Source of the DNA: Candidatus Eremiobacteraceae bacterium
Lineage (GTDB): Bacteria; Vulcanimicrobiota; Vulcanimicrobiia; Eremiobacterales; Eremiobacteraceae
Assembly: GCA_036511855.1 (NCBI GenBank)
Contig: DATCBN010000094.1
Location: forward strand, 1 to 36,923
Direction of reading: 5' to 3'
Length of the DNA stretch: 36,923 nt
The notes under the pieces are model-generated. The model was not told where the DNA came from. It searched no databases and was given only the letters and a program-made list of their open reading frames with translations. The translations under genes were made by a program, and so were the position numbers. Of the stretch, positions 1 to 8,531 are shown one piece after another. Position 1 is the stretch's first letter, and every line of letters begins with the position of its first letter.

Positions 1-1578
1 GAGGAACAGAGCGCGATTGTCGTTTGTTCCCAAATACGAACCCTTCGGGATCGATGTGCTCGGAACCAGCGGCTCGGGAACGTTCAGACCCCAGTTGAGG
101 TACGTGAGCCCCACTCGCAAGTTGTTGCCTACGTAGTGGTAGAGGCTGCCGTACGTCATGCGGCGGTCGTTGGCTTGCCCCGTGTAGTAGTACGTGTAGA
201 ACGGCGTGCCGTTGAGGCCGGTGTTTCCGTTGATCACCGAATTAGCTCCGGTGCCGGCATAACCCAGCTCGCCGTAGGTGTTGCCGTCGGCGGCAGCGCT
301 TTTTCCGAGCAGCCCTTGGACCCAAAGGGCGCGCCGATCCTGCCATGCCGAATTGGTCGTCGGATCGTTGCCGAAGCGCTGCAATCCTTCGATCGCCACC
401 GACGCCGACGGCGAGAACTTGTACGTCGCGGCGATGGAACCCGCGGCAAGCGGCTGGTTGAAGCTGGCAAAGGTTTTCTTCGTGGACGACCACACCTTTT
501 GCGGGAGAGCGGACTGATCGAGAATGTTGGCGCCTAGGCTGAGCTGCGGCGTGGCGGTCCAACCGACGTGCGACATCCACGCGAATTGCGTGAACGGCGT
601 GGCTCCGGCTGACGCTGTGCCCGTCGGCACGTAGGCGAACGGCGAGGTGCTGCCGAGATCGGGGCCGTTTTGTTGACCGAAGCCCACGAAACCGTTCACG
701 CGGCCCGAAGCACCGAGCTGCGCGCCGTTGAAGTAGTCATTCGAAAAGGCAAGACCCAGATCGCCGCTCGCGCCGTACTTGCCGCCTATGACGTAGAGAG
801 GCGAGTTCTTGAAGTTGTACTTCAAGTACGCGTAGTTGATGCGCAACAAGCCTTGATCGTTGTAGGAGTTCGTGGTCGGCGTGACGGTGTCTAAGCCATT
901 GACGTTGGCTTGGCCGTAATAGTTCTTGTTCTCGATACGGATGACGTAGCTCGATTGCTTGTCAAGATTTCCGGTCAGGCTCAACCGGATGACCTGCAGG
1001 CCCGTGCCGCGCGAGTTCGTACCTTCATTATATGTGGACACGCCGTCGCTGACCGCGGTGCTTCGCTTGAAGGGCGTGCCGGTCGGGCCGAAGGCGTTGA
1101 CGGTTTCTGTATACGTGCCCGGCGCGCGGACGTACGCGTAAAGATGGACCTGCGCGCGATCGAGCGTCGCGGCCATGCCGCTGACGGTCTTGTCGAGCGC
1201 GGCCTCTTTGGTTTGCAGATCTTTGATGTCCGCGCCGTATGTGTCCAGCAAGATCTTGGCGTCGGCCACCGAGCGCTGCGTGACTTTCATCGCGCCGGCC
1301 GGATTGTCCAACTGGAACTCCATCTCGCTGACGACGCGGTCGACGAGTATCGCCATTTCGTAGCGCGTGATGGGCCGGCTGCCGTGGAAGTAGCCGTCGG
1401 GATATCCCTGCAGATAGCCCGCGTCGTGGAGTCTGACGATAGCCTGAAATGCCGGATCCGAGGGAGATACGTCGGTGAATGGATTGCTCGCGTCCCCGGC
1501 TGCGGCTGCCGGTATGGCGCGGCCGATCGAGATCACGCAAAGCAATATCGCCATCGCGTATCGTATCCAGTGTTTCAC
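1..1578 (-). CDS. SLH-domain outer-membrane porin (3' end beyond window)
   Basis: The gene reads leftward and is still open at base 1, so 526 codons are visible and the C-terminus is missing. It starts at a GTG preceded by AAGGAAG about 10 bases upstream. The N-terminus is a signal peptide (VKHWIRYAMAILL, ending near AAAAG). An S-layer-homology domain follows at about residues 30-75 (NPFTDV, GYLQGYPDG, ITRYEMA). A predicted helical coiled-coil linker covers about 85-135. The remainder is rich in Tyr, Asn, Gly and alternating hydrophobic residues, as in a beta barrel. This is the layout of SLH-anchored porins such as cyanobacterial SomA, Veillonella OmpM and Deinococcus SlpA, where SLH binds peptidoglycan and the barrel forms outer-membrane pores. 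It lies downstream of the muropeptide recycling genes on the same strand but 278 bases away, so it is probably transcribed separately. The porin assignment is by architecture, not by close sequence recognition. Confidence 0.8.
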   Translation of the reverse strand, partial: MKHWIRYAMAILLCVISIGRAIPAAAAGDASNPFTDVSPSDPAFQAIVRLHDAGYLQGYPDGYFHGSRPITRYEMAILVDRVVSEMEFQLDNPAGAMKVTQRSVADAKILLDTYGADIKDLQTKEAALDKTVSGMAATLDRAQVHLYAYVRAPGTYTETVNAFGPTGTPFKRSTAVSDGVSTYNEGTNSRGTGLQVIRLSLTGNLDKQSSYVIRIENKNYYGQANVNGLDTVTPTTNSYNDQGLLRINYAYLKYNFKNSPLYVIGGKYGASGDLGLAFSNDYFNGAQLGASGRVNGFVGFGQQNGPDLGSTSPFAYVPTGTASAGATPFTQFAWMSHVGWTATPQLSLGANILDQSALPQKVWSSTKKTFASFNQPLAAGSIAATYKFSPSASVAIEGLQRFGNDPTTNSAWQDRRALWVQGLLGKSAAADGNTYGELGYAGTGANSVINGNTGLNGTPFYTYYYTGQANDRRMTYGSLYHYVGNNLRVGLTYLNWGLNVPEPLVPSTSIPKGSYLGTNDNRALFL

Positions 1579-1856
1579 GATTGATATCTTCCTTTATTTA
1601 ACGCAAGTGCGTAGAGCGGTAGGGGCCGGGACGTTTCCTTGCGGTTAACGAGTCCGGTTCCTGTTACGCGGCGCACACCTTAATATGGAGTTAAGCGCCG
1701 GATAATGTTGCAGACGTTTTCTTAACCCTGTATCGAAACGGCGAGCGTTCTCTAGTAACTCTACTAACTTCATAGACAATAGCGGAATTCCTGGGGCCGA
1801 ACAAGCCCAAAAGGTCCCAAAAGCAGGGCTATTCGTCGTCCCGAGATGCTATCGGA
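1579..1856. other. intergenic region upstream of the SLH porin
   Basis: This 278-base gap separates the anmK stop from the porin start. It holds the porin ribosome binding site (AAGGAAG, about 1589-1595) and presumably its promoter. I cannot pick a convincing -35/-10 pair. A short inverted repeat, CTTAA-N7-TTAAG, lies at about 1679-1695. The region is more AT-rich than the coding sequence. I see no clear rho-independent terminator after anmK and no RNA gene. Confidence 0.4.
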
Positions 1857-3071
1857 TTAGAGCCCTGCCGGTTCATATATCATCTTGACAAGCTCACTAA
1901 AGTTATCGCCCAGCACGATTTTGCCGAGGATGACCGGCCGCCGTGCACCGGTCGCGCCGGGCGCGTTGCCGGGGCGTCCAAGAACAGTCTCGCGCGCGAG
2001 CATCGCAAAGGCCATCGCTTCTTTTGCGTCGGCGGGCATGCCGAATTCATCGGAGAGCGAGACGACCGGCGGCGAGGGAAAACGCTCTGCGAGCGCTGAG
2101 CGCAGGTTCGCCATCAGGGCATCGTTGGAAGCGCCCCCGCCGCTCGCGATGACCCTGTCGGTGGACGCAGGCACCGATTTTGCGATCTGCGCTGCAGCAC
2201 AGGCCGTCAGCGAAGCGATTGTCTGATCGCCGGTCGCGCCGAAGCCGCGCGCCGCATCGAGAATCTTTCTGAAGTACGCTGCGCCGAATGTTTCGCGGCC
2301 CGTCGTCTTCGGAGAACTGCGCGCGAAATATGGATGGCTCTGCAGCCAATCGAGCAGAGGCGGCCAGACCGCAGAGCTCGCGGCGATAGCGCCCCGGTCG
2401 TCGTAACGTTTGGCGCCGCCCGTGAAATGCGCGACCGCCAGATCGATGAGCACGTTGCCGGGTCCGATATCGAACGCGCGAATCCCATCCAGGCCGGCGC
2501 CCGCCGGCAGCACCGTGAGATTTGCGATGCCGCCGACGTTCAGCGCGACGCGATCTTCCGTCGCATCGCGCAACAGAAGAAAATCCGCATACGAAACCAG
2601 CGGCGCGCCCTGTCCCCCCGCGGCGATGTCGGCGACGCGGAAGTCGGCGACGCACGTGATGCCGGTCCGGGCGGCGATGACTGCCGGCTCTCCGACTTGA
2701 AGCGTCGAACGGACAAAGCCGGACACACCATCGTCGTCGGGAAGGTGATAAACGGTCTGACCGTGCGACCCGATGAGATCGACCGAACCGAGCTTGTCGC
2801 CCGCAATGCTGAGTGCGGCTGCCGCGAACGCTTCGCCGATCGCGAAGTTCAACGCGCACAAGTCGCGCACGACGAGATGCGGCGCCTTCGCGGAACTATC
2901 GCTCGCGATCAGTGCCTCAAGCGACGATCGCATATCGCGCGGATATGGCGTGGTCGCAAATGCCTCGAGATCGACCGCGACACTGCCGGCGTGCTTGCCC
3001 GCGCCGATCTTCACGATCGCGGCGTCGATGCCGTCCATCGACGTGCCGGACATCAAACCCAAGACGCGCAT
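1857..3071 (-). CDS. anmK: anhydro-N-acetylmuramic acid kinase AnmK
   Basis: The 404-residue product starts MRVLGLMSGTSMDGID, the hallmark N-terminus of AnmK with its GTSMDG nucleotide-binding loop. Further along are VADFRVADIAAGGQGAPLV, which carries the catalytic Asp and Gly-rich loop, NVGGIANLT, AFDIGPGN and the C-terminal ASGGGASN. AnmK hydrolyses the 1,6-anhydro ring of anhydroMurNAc and phosphorylates it to MurNAc-6-phosphate in the cytoplasm, recycling products of lytic transglycosylases. The start is ATG with AGAGG about six bases upstream, inside the end of the preceding gene's spacer. Only nine bases separate it from the serine hydrolase, so nagZ, the hydrolase and anmK probably form one operon. 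The protein is somewhat longer than the roughly 370-residue enterobacterial enzyme. No murQ etherase, the next pathway step, is visible in this window. Confidence 0.95.
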   Translation of the reverse strand: MRVLGLMSGTSMDGIDAAIVKIGAGKHAGSVAVDLEAFATTPYPRDMRSSLEALIASDSSAKAPHLVVRDLCALNFAIGEAFAAAALSIAGDKLGSVDLIGSHGQTVYHLPDDDGVSGFVRSTLQVGEPAVIAARTGITCVADFRVADIAAGGQGAPLVSYADFLLLRDATEDRVALNVGGIANLTVLPAGAGLDGIRAFDIGPGNVLIDLAVAHFTGGAKRYDDRGAIAASSAVWPPLLDWLQSHPYFARSSPKTTGRETFGAAYFRKILDAARGFGATGDQTIASLTACAAAQIAKSVPASTDRVIASGGGASNDALMANLRSALAERFPSPPVVSLSDEFGMPADAKEAMAFAMLARETVLGRPGNAPGATGARRPVILGKIVLGDNFSELVKMIYEPAGL

Positions 3072-3080
3072 GTGTGGCCT

Positions 3081-4175
3081 CTACCGGGAGATGCGGTCGA
3101 CGCTGTCCGCGATCGCGTCGTGAAGCCGGCCGCGCGCGCGCAGTATCGAGGCGCCGTCGCGCGTCAAGTGAACGCGATTCGTCAAGAAAGCGACGGTGAG
3201 CTCGCGATCCGGATCGACCCAAAGCGACGTGCCGGTGTAACCGGTATGGCCGAACGATGACGCCGAGAATCGCTGGCCGCACGAGTGGGCGTCGTCCGCC
3301 TTCAGAGCCCAGCCGAGTCCGCGCCGTTCGTGGTCGCCGGCGGCGTGTTCGCGCACGGCGAGCATCGCGATCGCGCGCGAGATCACGCGGCCGGCCGCAG
3401 ATTCGCCATGCGTGCGATACACTTCGCCAAGCGCCGCGACGTCTGCCGCCGGCCCGAACAGCCCGGCATGACCGGCGACGCCGCCCATCGCCCAGCAGTT
3501 CTCATCGTGGACTTCGCCGCGCAATAGGCGGCCGCGCCAAAGATCGTCCTCTGTGCAGACGATTCGTGCGCTCGCATCCGCATCGGGAAGATAACGCGTT
3601 TCGCGCGCGCCCAGCGGTCCGGTGACCAGTGTCGAGATCGCGGCGTGCAGTGGCAGGCCGCTCACACGGGCCACGATGTCTCCTGCCAGCATGAATCCGA
3701 GATCGCTGTACAAGACGGCATCGCCCGGCGCTGCGATCAGCGGCGTCGCGCAGACGCGGGCGATCACGGCCGCAGCGCCGACCTCGTCACGAAAATTGAC
3801 GTGCGCCGGCAAGCCGGATGCGTGCGTGAGCAAATGACGAATCGTCATTTTCCGCCGCCTGACGTCGGGCCCGTCGAGATCCGGACAGATCGAAACGACC
3901 GGGTCGTCGAGGGCAAGCGCGCGGCGATCGTTGAGCACGAGCAACGCCGTGCCGGTGTAGAGTTTCGTCAGCGATGCGAGATCGAAAATGGCCCCCGCGT
4001 CGATGACCGGTTCGCCCGGCGCGAACAAACCGATCGACGCCTCGACGACGACCTGGCCTCCGAGCCGCACGTGGAGCACCGCAGCGCTGTACGTCTCACC
4101 GAGACCCTCCCTCAGGATGTCGAGGGCGCGCGAAAAACGCGCGTCTTCGGACTTGATCTCGGGCACGGGCTTCAC
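3081..4175 (-). CDS. serine hydrolase of the beta-lactamase/AmiE family
   Basis: The chosen start is a GTG (4175-4173) that overlaps the nagZ stop as GTGA and gives 364 residues. The open frame extends further upstream, but that part lies inside nagZ and is not family-like. The catalytic SxxK is S68-L-T-K71 (DLASLTK). The second motif is YSD in VLYSDLGFML and the third is HTG in FGHTGYTG, matching SxxK/YxN/KTG of class C beta-lactamase-fold enzymes. No signal peptide is visible, so it is likely cytoplasmic. In Bacillus subtilis the nagZ neighbour amiE (ybbE) belongs to this fold and cleaves the peptide from MurNAc-peptide. Position between nagZ and anmK makes the same role likely here. That function is inferred from context; a generic esterase or peptidase cannot be excluded. 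Confidence 0.8.
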   Translation of the reverse strand: MKPVPEIKSEDARFSRALDILREGLGETYSAAVLHVRLGGQVVVEASIGLFAPGEPVIDAGAIFDLASLTKLYTGTALLVLNDRRALALDDPVVSICPDLDGPDVRRRKMTIRHLLTHASGLPAHVNFRDEVGAAAVIARVCATPLIAAPGDAVLYSDLGFMLAGDIVARVSGLPLHAAISTLVTGPLGARETRYLPDADASARIVCTEDDLWRGRLLRGEVHDENCWAMGGVAGHAGLFGPAADVAALGEVYRTHGESAAGRVISRAIAMLAVREHAAGDHERRGLGWALKADDAHSCGQRFSASSFGHTGYTGTSLWVDPDRELTVAFLTNRVHLTRDGASILRARGRLHDAIADSVDRISR

Positions 4176-5749
4176 GAGCGCGCATCCGCAAATGTCGCAG
4201 GCTGTTGGCCGCCCGGCTGCGCGCGGCCGAGCAGCACATCTCCGACGGCAGACATCGTCGATTCGTCGTCGCCGAACGCAGCGATGACCGATGCCTCGGC
4301 GGGGAGCACATCGATATCGTACGGCTCGCGCGCCATGACGACGATCACCGGCTTCCCGAACAGGACGAGATCGGCGACGGCGCGCGCCTGCAGCGGGTGC
4401 ATCGCTGCACGATACGTCACGCACACGATCTCGGTCGCCGTTCCGGCCGCCATCAGCAACTGCTTGTATTCATGGCCTGCGGGATCGACGCCGCGGACTT
4501 GCTCGTGGATGCGCGCCGGCCCGGCCGAGAGCGCCGCACCAAGCGTGCTCGTGCTCTGCGGCGTATGCTCCGCCTGCGTCGCCGCGCCGCCGGAAAAGTG
4601 TACGAGCATGATCCGCTGGCCCGCGGCGGCTCGCAGCGGCACAAGCTGTTGCGGATCGCGAACGATTGTGATCCCACGCAGCGAAGCCTCACGCGCTGCC
4701 GCGCGGTGCGCAGATGAGCCGATCCGTTCAAGTGCGGCCGGATCGGCGGCGCGGACATGGACGGCGCGTCGAGCGGCATCGATGCGCCCAAGGCTTCGTT
4801 CGATCTGCTTCTCATCGAGCGTGCCGTCGAGCACCGCGCCACGTAGCGCTGCGTGCGCGGCCTTCGCTTCTTCGAGCGAACTCGAAAACACGACCAGGTC
4901 GGCGCCCGCGGCGACTGCTCGAACGGCGGCCATGCCAGGCGGCCCGTCCGTTGGAACCGCTTTCATCTGCATGCAGTCCGTGCACACGATGCCATCGTAG
5001 CCAAGCTCTTCGCGCAGCAACCCGGTGATGACGACGCGCGAAAACGTGGCCGGCGCGTTCGTTGGATCGAGAGACGGATAGACGGCGTGCGCGATCATCA
5101 CGGCGTCGACGCCGGCGGCGACGGCTGCGCGAAACGGCGCCAACGCAACCGCCCGCAACGCATCGGCGTCGCGCCCGATGACCGGAAGGTCGAAATGGGA
5201 ATCGACGGCCGTGTCGCCATGACCTGGAAAATGCTTTACTGCGGACGCCACGTTCGTCCCGTGTAATCCTCGGATCGCCGCCGCGACATGCTGACCGACG
5301 AACTCCGGCTGCGCGCCGAACGACCGGATTCCGATCACCGTGTTGCGGCGGTCGCCGATCACATCGGCGACGGGCGCAATATCCAGGTTGATCCCAAGCG
5401 TTGCGAGTTCTTCGCCGATAAGGCCATAGATCGATTCGGTGAGGTTTGGATCGCCGCTCGCGCCAAGAGCCATCGCCGACGGCGTCGGCGTTCCGAACGG
5501 ACGAATTCGCGACACCGATCCGCCTTCTTGGTCGACCGCGACAAGCAATGGCGGCGAACCTGAATGCCGGGCTGCCTGGAGCCCGTCGACGAGCGCCCGC
5601 GATTGCACCGCATCGCACAAATTGCGCTGGAAAAGGATGGTGCCGCTAAGGCCCGCAATAAAATCGGTTGGCGCTTCATGTATCGCTGTGCCGTCGAAGC
5701 CGATCATGAGCATTCCGCCCACGCGGTCCGCCAGCGACGTGTTCACCAC
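4172..5749 (-). CDS. nagZ: beta-N-acetylhexosaminidase NagZ, two-domain form
   Basis: This is a 525-residue family GH3 enzyme. The N-terminal TIM barrel carries VAVDQEGG, NLDIAPVADV and the NagZ signature KHFPGHGDTAVDSH, whose Asp-His pair is the acid/base dyad. The nucleophile is the Asp in VCTDCMQMKAV. About 190 residues follow the barrel, corresponding to the extra C-terminal domain of Bacillus NagZ (YbbD) rather than the single-domain Gram-negative enzyme. NagZ releases GlcNAc from GlcNAc-(anhydro)MurNAc-peptides. No signal peptide is seen. Two tandem GTG codons (5749 and 5746) are possible starts, with no strong ribosome site for either. It is the first gene of the recycling operon, overlaps the next gene by four bases (translational coupling), and diverges from the M16 peptidase genes across 82 bases. 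Confidence 0.93.
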   Translation of the reverse strand: MVNTSLADRVGGMLMIGFDGTAIHEAPTDFIAGLSGTILFQRNLCDAVQSRALVDGLQAARHSGSPPLLVAVDQEGGSVSRIRPFGTPTPSAMALGASGDPNLTESIYGLIGEELATLGINLDIAPVADVIGDRRNTVIGIRSFGAQPEFVGQHVAAAIRGLHGTNVASAVKHFPGHGDTAVDSHFDLPVIGRDADALRAVALAPFRAAVAAGVDAVMIAHAVYPSLDPTNAPATFSRVVITGLLREELGYDGIVCTDCMQMKAVPTDGPPGMAAVRAVAAGADLVVFSSSLEEAKAAHAALRGAVLDGTLDEKQIERSLGRIDAARRAVHVRAADPAALERIGSSAHRAAAREASLRGITIVRDPQQLVPLRAAAGQRIMLVHFSGGAATQAEHTPQSTSTLGAALSAGPARIHEQVRGVDPAGHEYKQLLMAAGTATEIVCVTYRAAMHPLQARAVADLVLFGKPVIVVMAREPYDIDVLPAEASVIAAFGDDESTMSAVGDVLLGRAQPGGQQPATFADARS

Positions 5750-5831
5750 GATGCTGGCCTACAAGAATCGCGCGAAGCGTCCCTTCTCACGAATATCGAT
5801 GGCGCGCTTGCGCGGTCTCCGAGGAGCATCC

Positions 5832-8498
5832 ATGAACCTTCGTCCTTTGTCGTTCGCTACCGCCTTCGCGGTGATCCTGTCGTGCTTCTTCGCACCAAGC
5901 GCCGCATTCGCCGAGACCGGCGTCACGCGAGCGACGTTGGCGAACGGCCTGCGCGTCATCGTCGTGCAGAATTCGCTCGCGCCCGTCGTCACGGTCATGG
6001 ACAACTATCAGGTCGGCGCCGATGAGACTCCCGCCGGTTTCCCCGGCATGGCGCACGCGCAGGAGCACATGGCCTTCCGCGGATGCGCCGGCATCACGGC
6101 CGACCAGACCGCCGCCATCTTCGCACAATTGGGCGGCGACGGCGATGCCGACACGCAGCAGAATGTCACACAGTACTTCGAGACCGTTCCCGCGCAAGAT
6201 CTCGGCGTCGCGCTCCACGTCGATTCGGCATGTATGCGCGACATCGTCGACGCGCAGGATCAATGGAATGAGGAAAGCGGTCCGATCCAGCAAGAGGTCG
6301 CCCAAGATCTCTCAAACCCGATCTACAAGTTTCTCACGCGGCTCAACGCGGATATGTTCGCGGGCACGCCGTACGCGCACGACGCGCTCGGCACGCGGCC
6401 GTCGTTCAACGCGACCACCGGCACGCTGCTCAAAAAGTTTTTCCGTCAATGGTACGGACCCAACAATGCCATACTCGTCATCGCAGGCGACGTCGATCCG
6501 CAAAGCACTCTCGCGATGGTTCGTTCGATGTACGGCGACATTCCGCGACGCGCCACGCCGGCGCGGCCCACGGTCACCCTTTCAGCGGTCAAAGCAGACA
6601 CATTCGACCTGGACAGCGACCTCCCGGTCAAGCTCAGCGTCATCAGTTATCGCTTTCCGGGGACGTCGAGCCGGGATTACGCCGCAGCGCGAATACTTTC
6701 CGACGTTCTCGGCAGCCAGCGGGCCGACATCTACGCGCTCGGTCCGAGCGGCAAGGCGCTCAACGCCGGATTTCAGATGTTCGAATCCTATCCGAAGGCT
6801 TCGATCGGTGCCGCCGTCGCGGTGCTGGCGCCCGATGCGGATGCGAAGCCCATTGACGACCAGATCAAGTCGATCATCGCGCAATACGTGAAGGGCGGCC
6901 TGCCGCCGGAGCTCGTCGACGCCGCTAAGCGAAACGAGATCGCGAGCGCCGAATTCAACCGCACATCCATCGATGGCTTGGCCGGCGCGTGGTCGCAAGC
7001 CGTGGCCGCGGAAGGCCGGACGTCGCCCGACGAGGGCGTCGCCGCACTCGCCGCCGTCACATCGGCCGACGTCAACCGCGTTGCGCGCGTCTACCTCAAG
7101 GGTGCGGTCGTGGCGGCAAGTTTGAATCCAACACGATCGGGCGCCGCCACCGCACAATCTGGATTTGGCGGCAAGGAGATCACAACGGTCGCGCCGTCCA
7201 AACCCGTGGTGTTGCCCGATTGGGCGACGAACGCGCTTTCGTCACTTTCGGTCCCGCCGTCAACCTTGCATCCGTACGATACCACGTTGCCTAACGGCAT
7301 TCGTCTCATCGTGCAGCAAGAAACCGTCAGCTCCACCGTGAGCATCGTCGGCGAGGTCCGTCAAGAGCCCGCGCTCCAAGTGCCGGCTGCTAAAGAAGGC
7401 GTGGATCAAGTGCTTGAAGGGTTGTTCCAATACGGCACCACCACGCTCGATCGCCTCGCGTACCAAAAGGCGCTGGATGACATCGCCGCTCAGGAGTCCG
7501 CGGGCGCATCGTTCAGTTTGGACGTGCTTACGGAGCATTTCGATCGCGGCGTGCAACTGCTCGCCGACAACGAAGTGAACCCCGCGCTGCCGGCGGCGGC
7601 GTTCCCAATCGCGCGCGATCAGGCGGCACAGGCCATCAAAGGTCAGCTCGACAGTCCGGGCTACAAACAATCGCGTGCCATCGACACGGCGCTGCTGCCG
7701 CCCGGCGACCCAGCGTTGCGAGAATCGACGCCGGCGACCGTCGGCGCGCTCTCGTTGGATGACGTGAAGAGCTACTACGGCGCCGCGTTCCGGCCCGACA
7801 TGACCACCATCGTGGTCATCGGTGACGTCACCCCGGCGCAAGCCGAGGCGTCGGTCGGCAAGTGGTTCGGAAGTTGGACCGCGCAGGGCCCCAAGCCGGA
7901 CATCGTATTGCCGGCCGTGCCGCTTAACGCTTCGTCTTCCTCCGTCGTGCCCGATGCGAGCCGCGTCCAAGACGCCGCCACGCTCGTCGAGAATATCGCC
8001 GTGACGCGGTCGAATCCCGACTACTACGCTTTGCAAGTGGGCAACAACGTTCTCGGCGGCGGCTTCTACGCCACGCGGCTCTATCACGATCTGCGCGAAA
8101 AGGCCGGGCTCGTCTACAACGTCGACAATTCGTTCGCGGTCGGCAAGACGCGCTCGACGTTCAGCATCACGTTCGCCTGCGACCCGCCGAAGGTCTCGCA
8201 AGCTCGTGCGATGATCGTTCGCGACGTGACCGCGATGCAGACCGCGCCGGTCACCGACGCGGAACTGCAGCAAGCCAAAGCGTTGCTGTTGCGCAAGCTG
8301 CCTCTCGCGGAAGCCAGTGAAGACGCCGTGGCAAACGGTCTGATCGCTCGCGTCGGCGCCGGCCTTCCGCTTGACGAGCCCACGCGTGCCGCCAACCTTT
8401 ATCTTGCGATGACGGCGGCCCAGGTGCAAGCCGCATTTGTCAAATGGGTCCGGCTCGACGGCTTCGTCCAAGTGGTGCTCGGGCCGCAGCCCGACTAG
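5832..8498 (+). CDS. secreted M16 zinc metallopeptidase, copy 1
   Basis: The 888-residue protein starts at the ATG with GAGGAG five bases upstream. The frame is open further upstream, but that stretch overlaps nagZ and lacks a signal peptide, whereas this start gives one (NLRPLSFATAFAVILSC, cleaved near AFA). The active first half carries the inverted zinc motif H75-A-Q-E78-H79 with the distal ligand E155 (IQQEV), the classic HxxEH-x75-E spacing. A second M16-like half begins near residue 480 (TLPNGIRLIVQQE) and lacks HxxEH, so it is the non-catalytic partner. FYATRLYHDLREKAGLVY is the conserved C-terminal R/Y substrate-binding block. The protein is thus a single chain holding both halves of an M16 clamshell, like pitrilysin or the fused PqqL/YmxG types. 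The substrate is unknown. Export implies periplasmic or extracellular peptide clearance. Confidence 0.9.
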   Translation: MNLRPLSFATAFAVILSCFFAPSAAFAETGVTRATLANGLRVIVVQNSLAPVVTVMDNYQVGADETPAGFPGMAHAQEHMAFRGCAGITADQTAAIFAQLGGDGDADTQQNVTQYFETVPAQDLGVALHVDSACMRDIVDAQDQWNEESGPIQQEVAQDLSNPIYKFLTRLNADMFAGTPYAHDALGTRPSFNATTGTLLKKFFRQWYGPNNAILVIAGDVDPQSTLAMVRSMYGDIPRRATPARPTVTLSAVKADTFDLDSDLPVKLSVISYRFPGTSSRDYAAARILSDVLGSQRADIYALGPSGKALNAGFQMFESYPKASIGAAVAVLAPDADAKPIDDQIKSIIAQYVKGGLPPELVDAAKRNEIASAEFNRTSIDGLAGAWSQAVAAEGRTSPDEGVAALAAVTSADVNRVARVYLKGAVVAASLNPTRSGAATAQSGFGGKEITTVAPSKPVVLPDWATNALSSLSVPPSTLHPYDTTLPNGIRLIVQQETVSSTVSIVGEVRQEPALQVPAAKEGVDQVLEGLFQYGTTTLDRLAYQKALDDIAAQESAGASFSLDVLTEHFDRGVQLLADNEVNPALPAAAFPIARDQAAQAIKGQLDSPGYKQSRAIDTALLPPGDPALRESTPATVGALSLDDVKSYYGAAFRPDMTTIVVIGDVTPAQAEASVGKWFGSWTAQGPKPDIVLPAVPLNASSSSVVPDASRVQDAATLVENIAVTRSNPDYYALQVGNNVLGGGFYATRLYHDLREKAGLVYNVDNSFAVGKTRSTFSITFACDPPKVSQARAMIVRDVTAMQTAPVTDAELQQAKALLLRKLPLAEASEDAVANGLIARVGAGLPLDEPTRAANLYLAMTAAQVQAAFVKWVRLDGFVQVVLGPQPD

Positions 8499-8531
8499 TT
8501 CGCTAAAAGCTCCGCACGCACAGAGGAAGTC

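Noticed and set aside
1679-1695. Inverted repeat CTTAA-N7-TTAAG as an operator
   Set aside because: Arms of five bases only and a single copy; chance is likely.
2334-3260. Long plus-strand frame opposite anmK
   Set aside because: Arg-rich shadow of the minus-strand gene; anmK is unmistakable on the other strand.
5439-5831. In-frame upstream extension of the first M16 gene
   Set aside because: It overlaps nagZ on the other strand and would bury the signal peptide that starts at 5832.
7260-8471. 403-codon minus-strand frame opposite the first M16 gene
   Set aside because: High-GC antisense shadow with Arg/Val/Asp bias and no family features.
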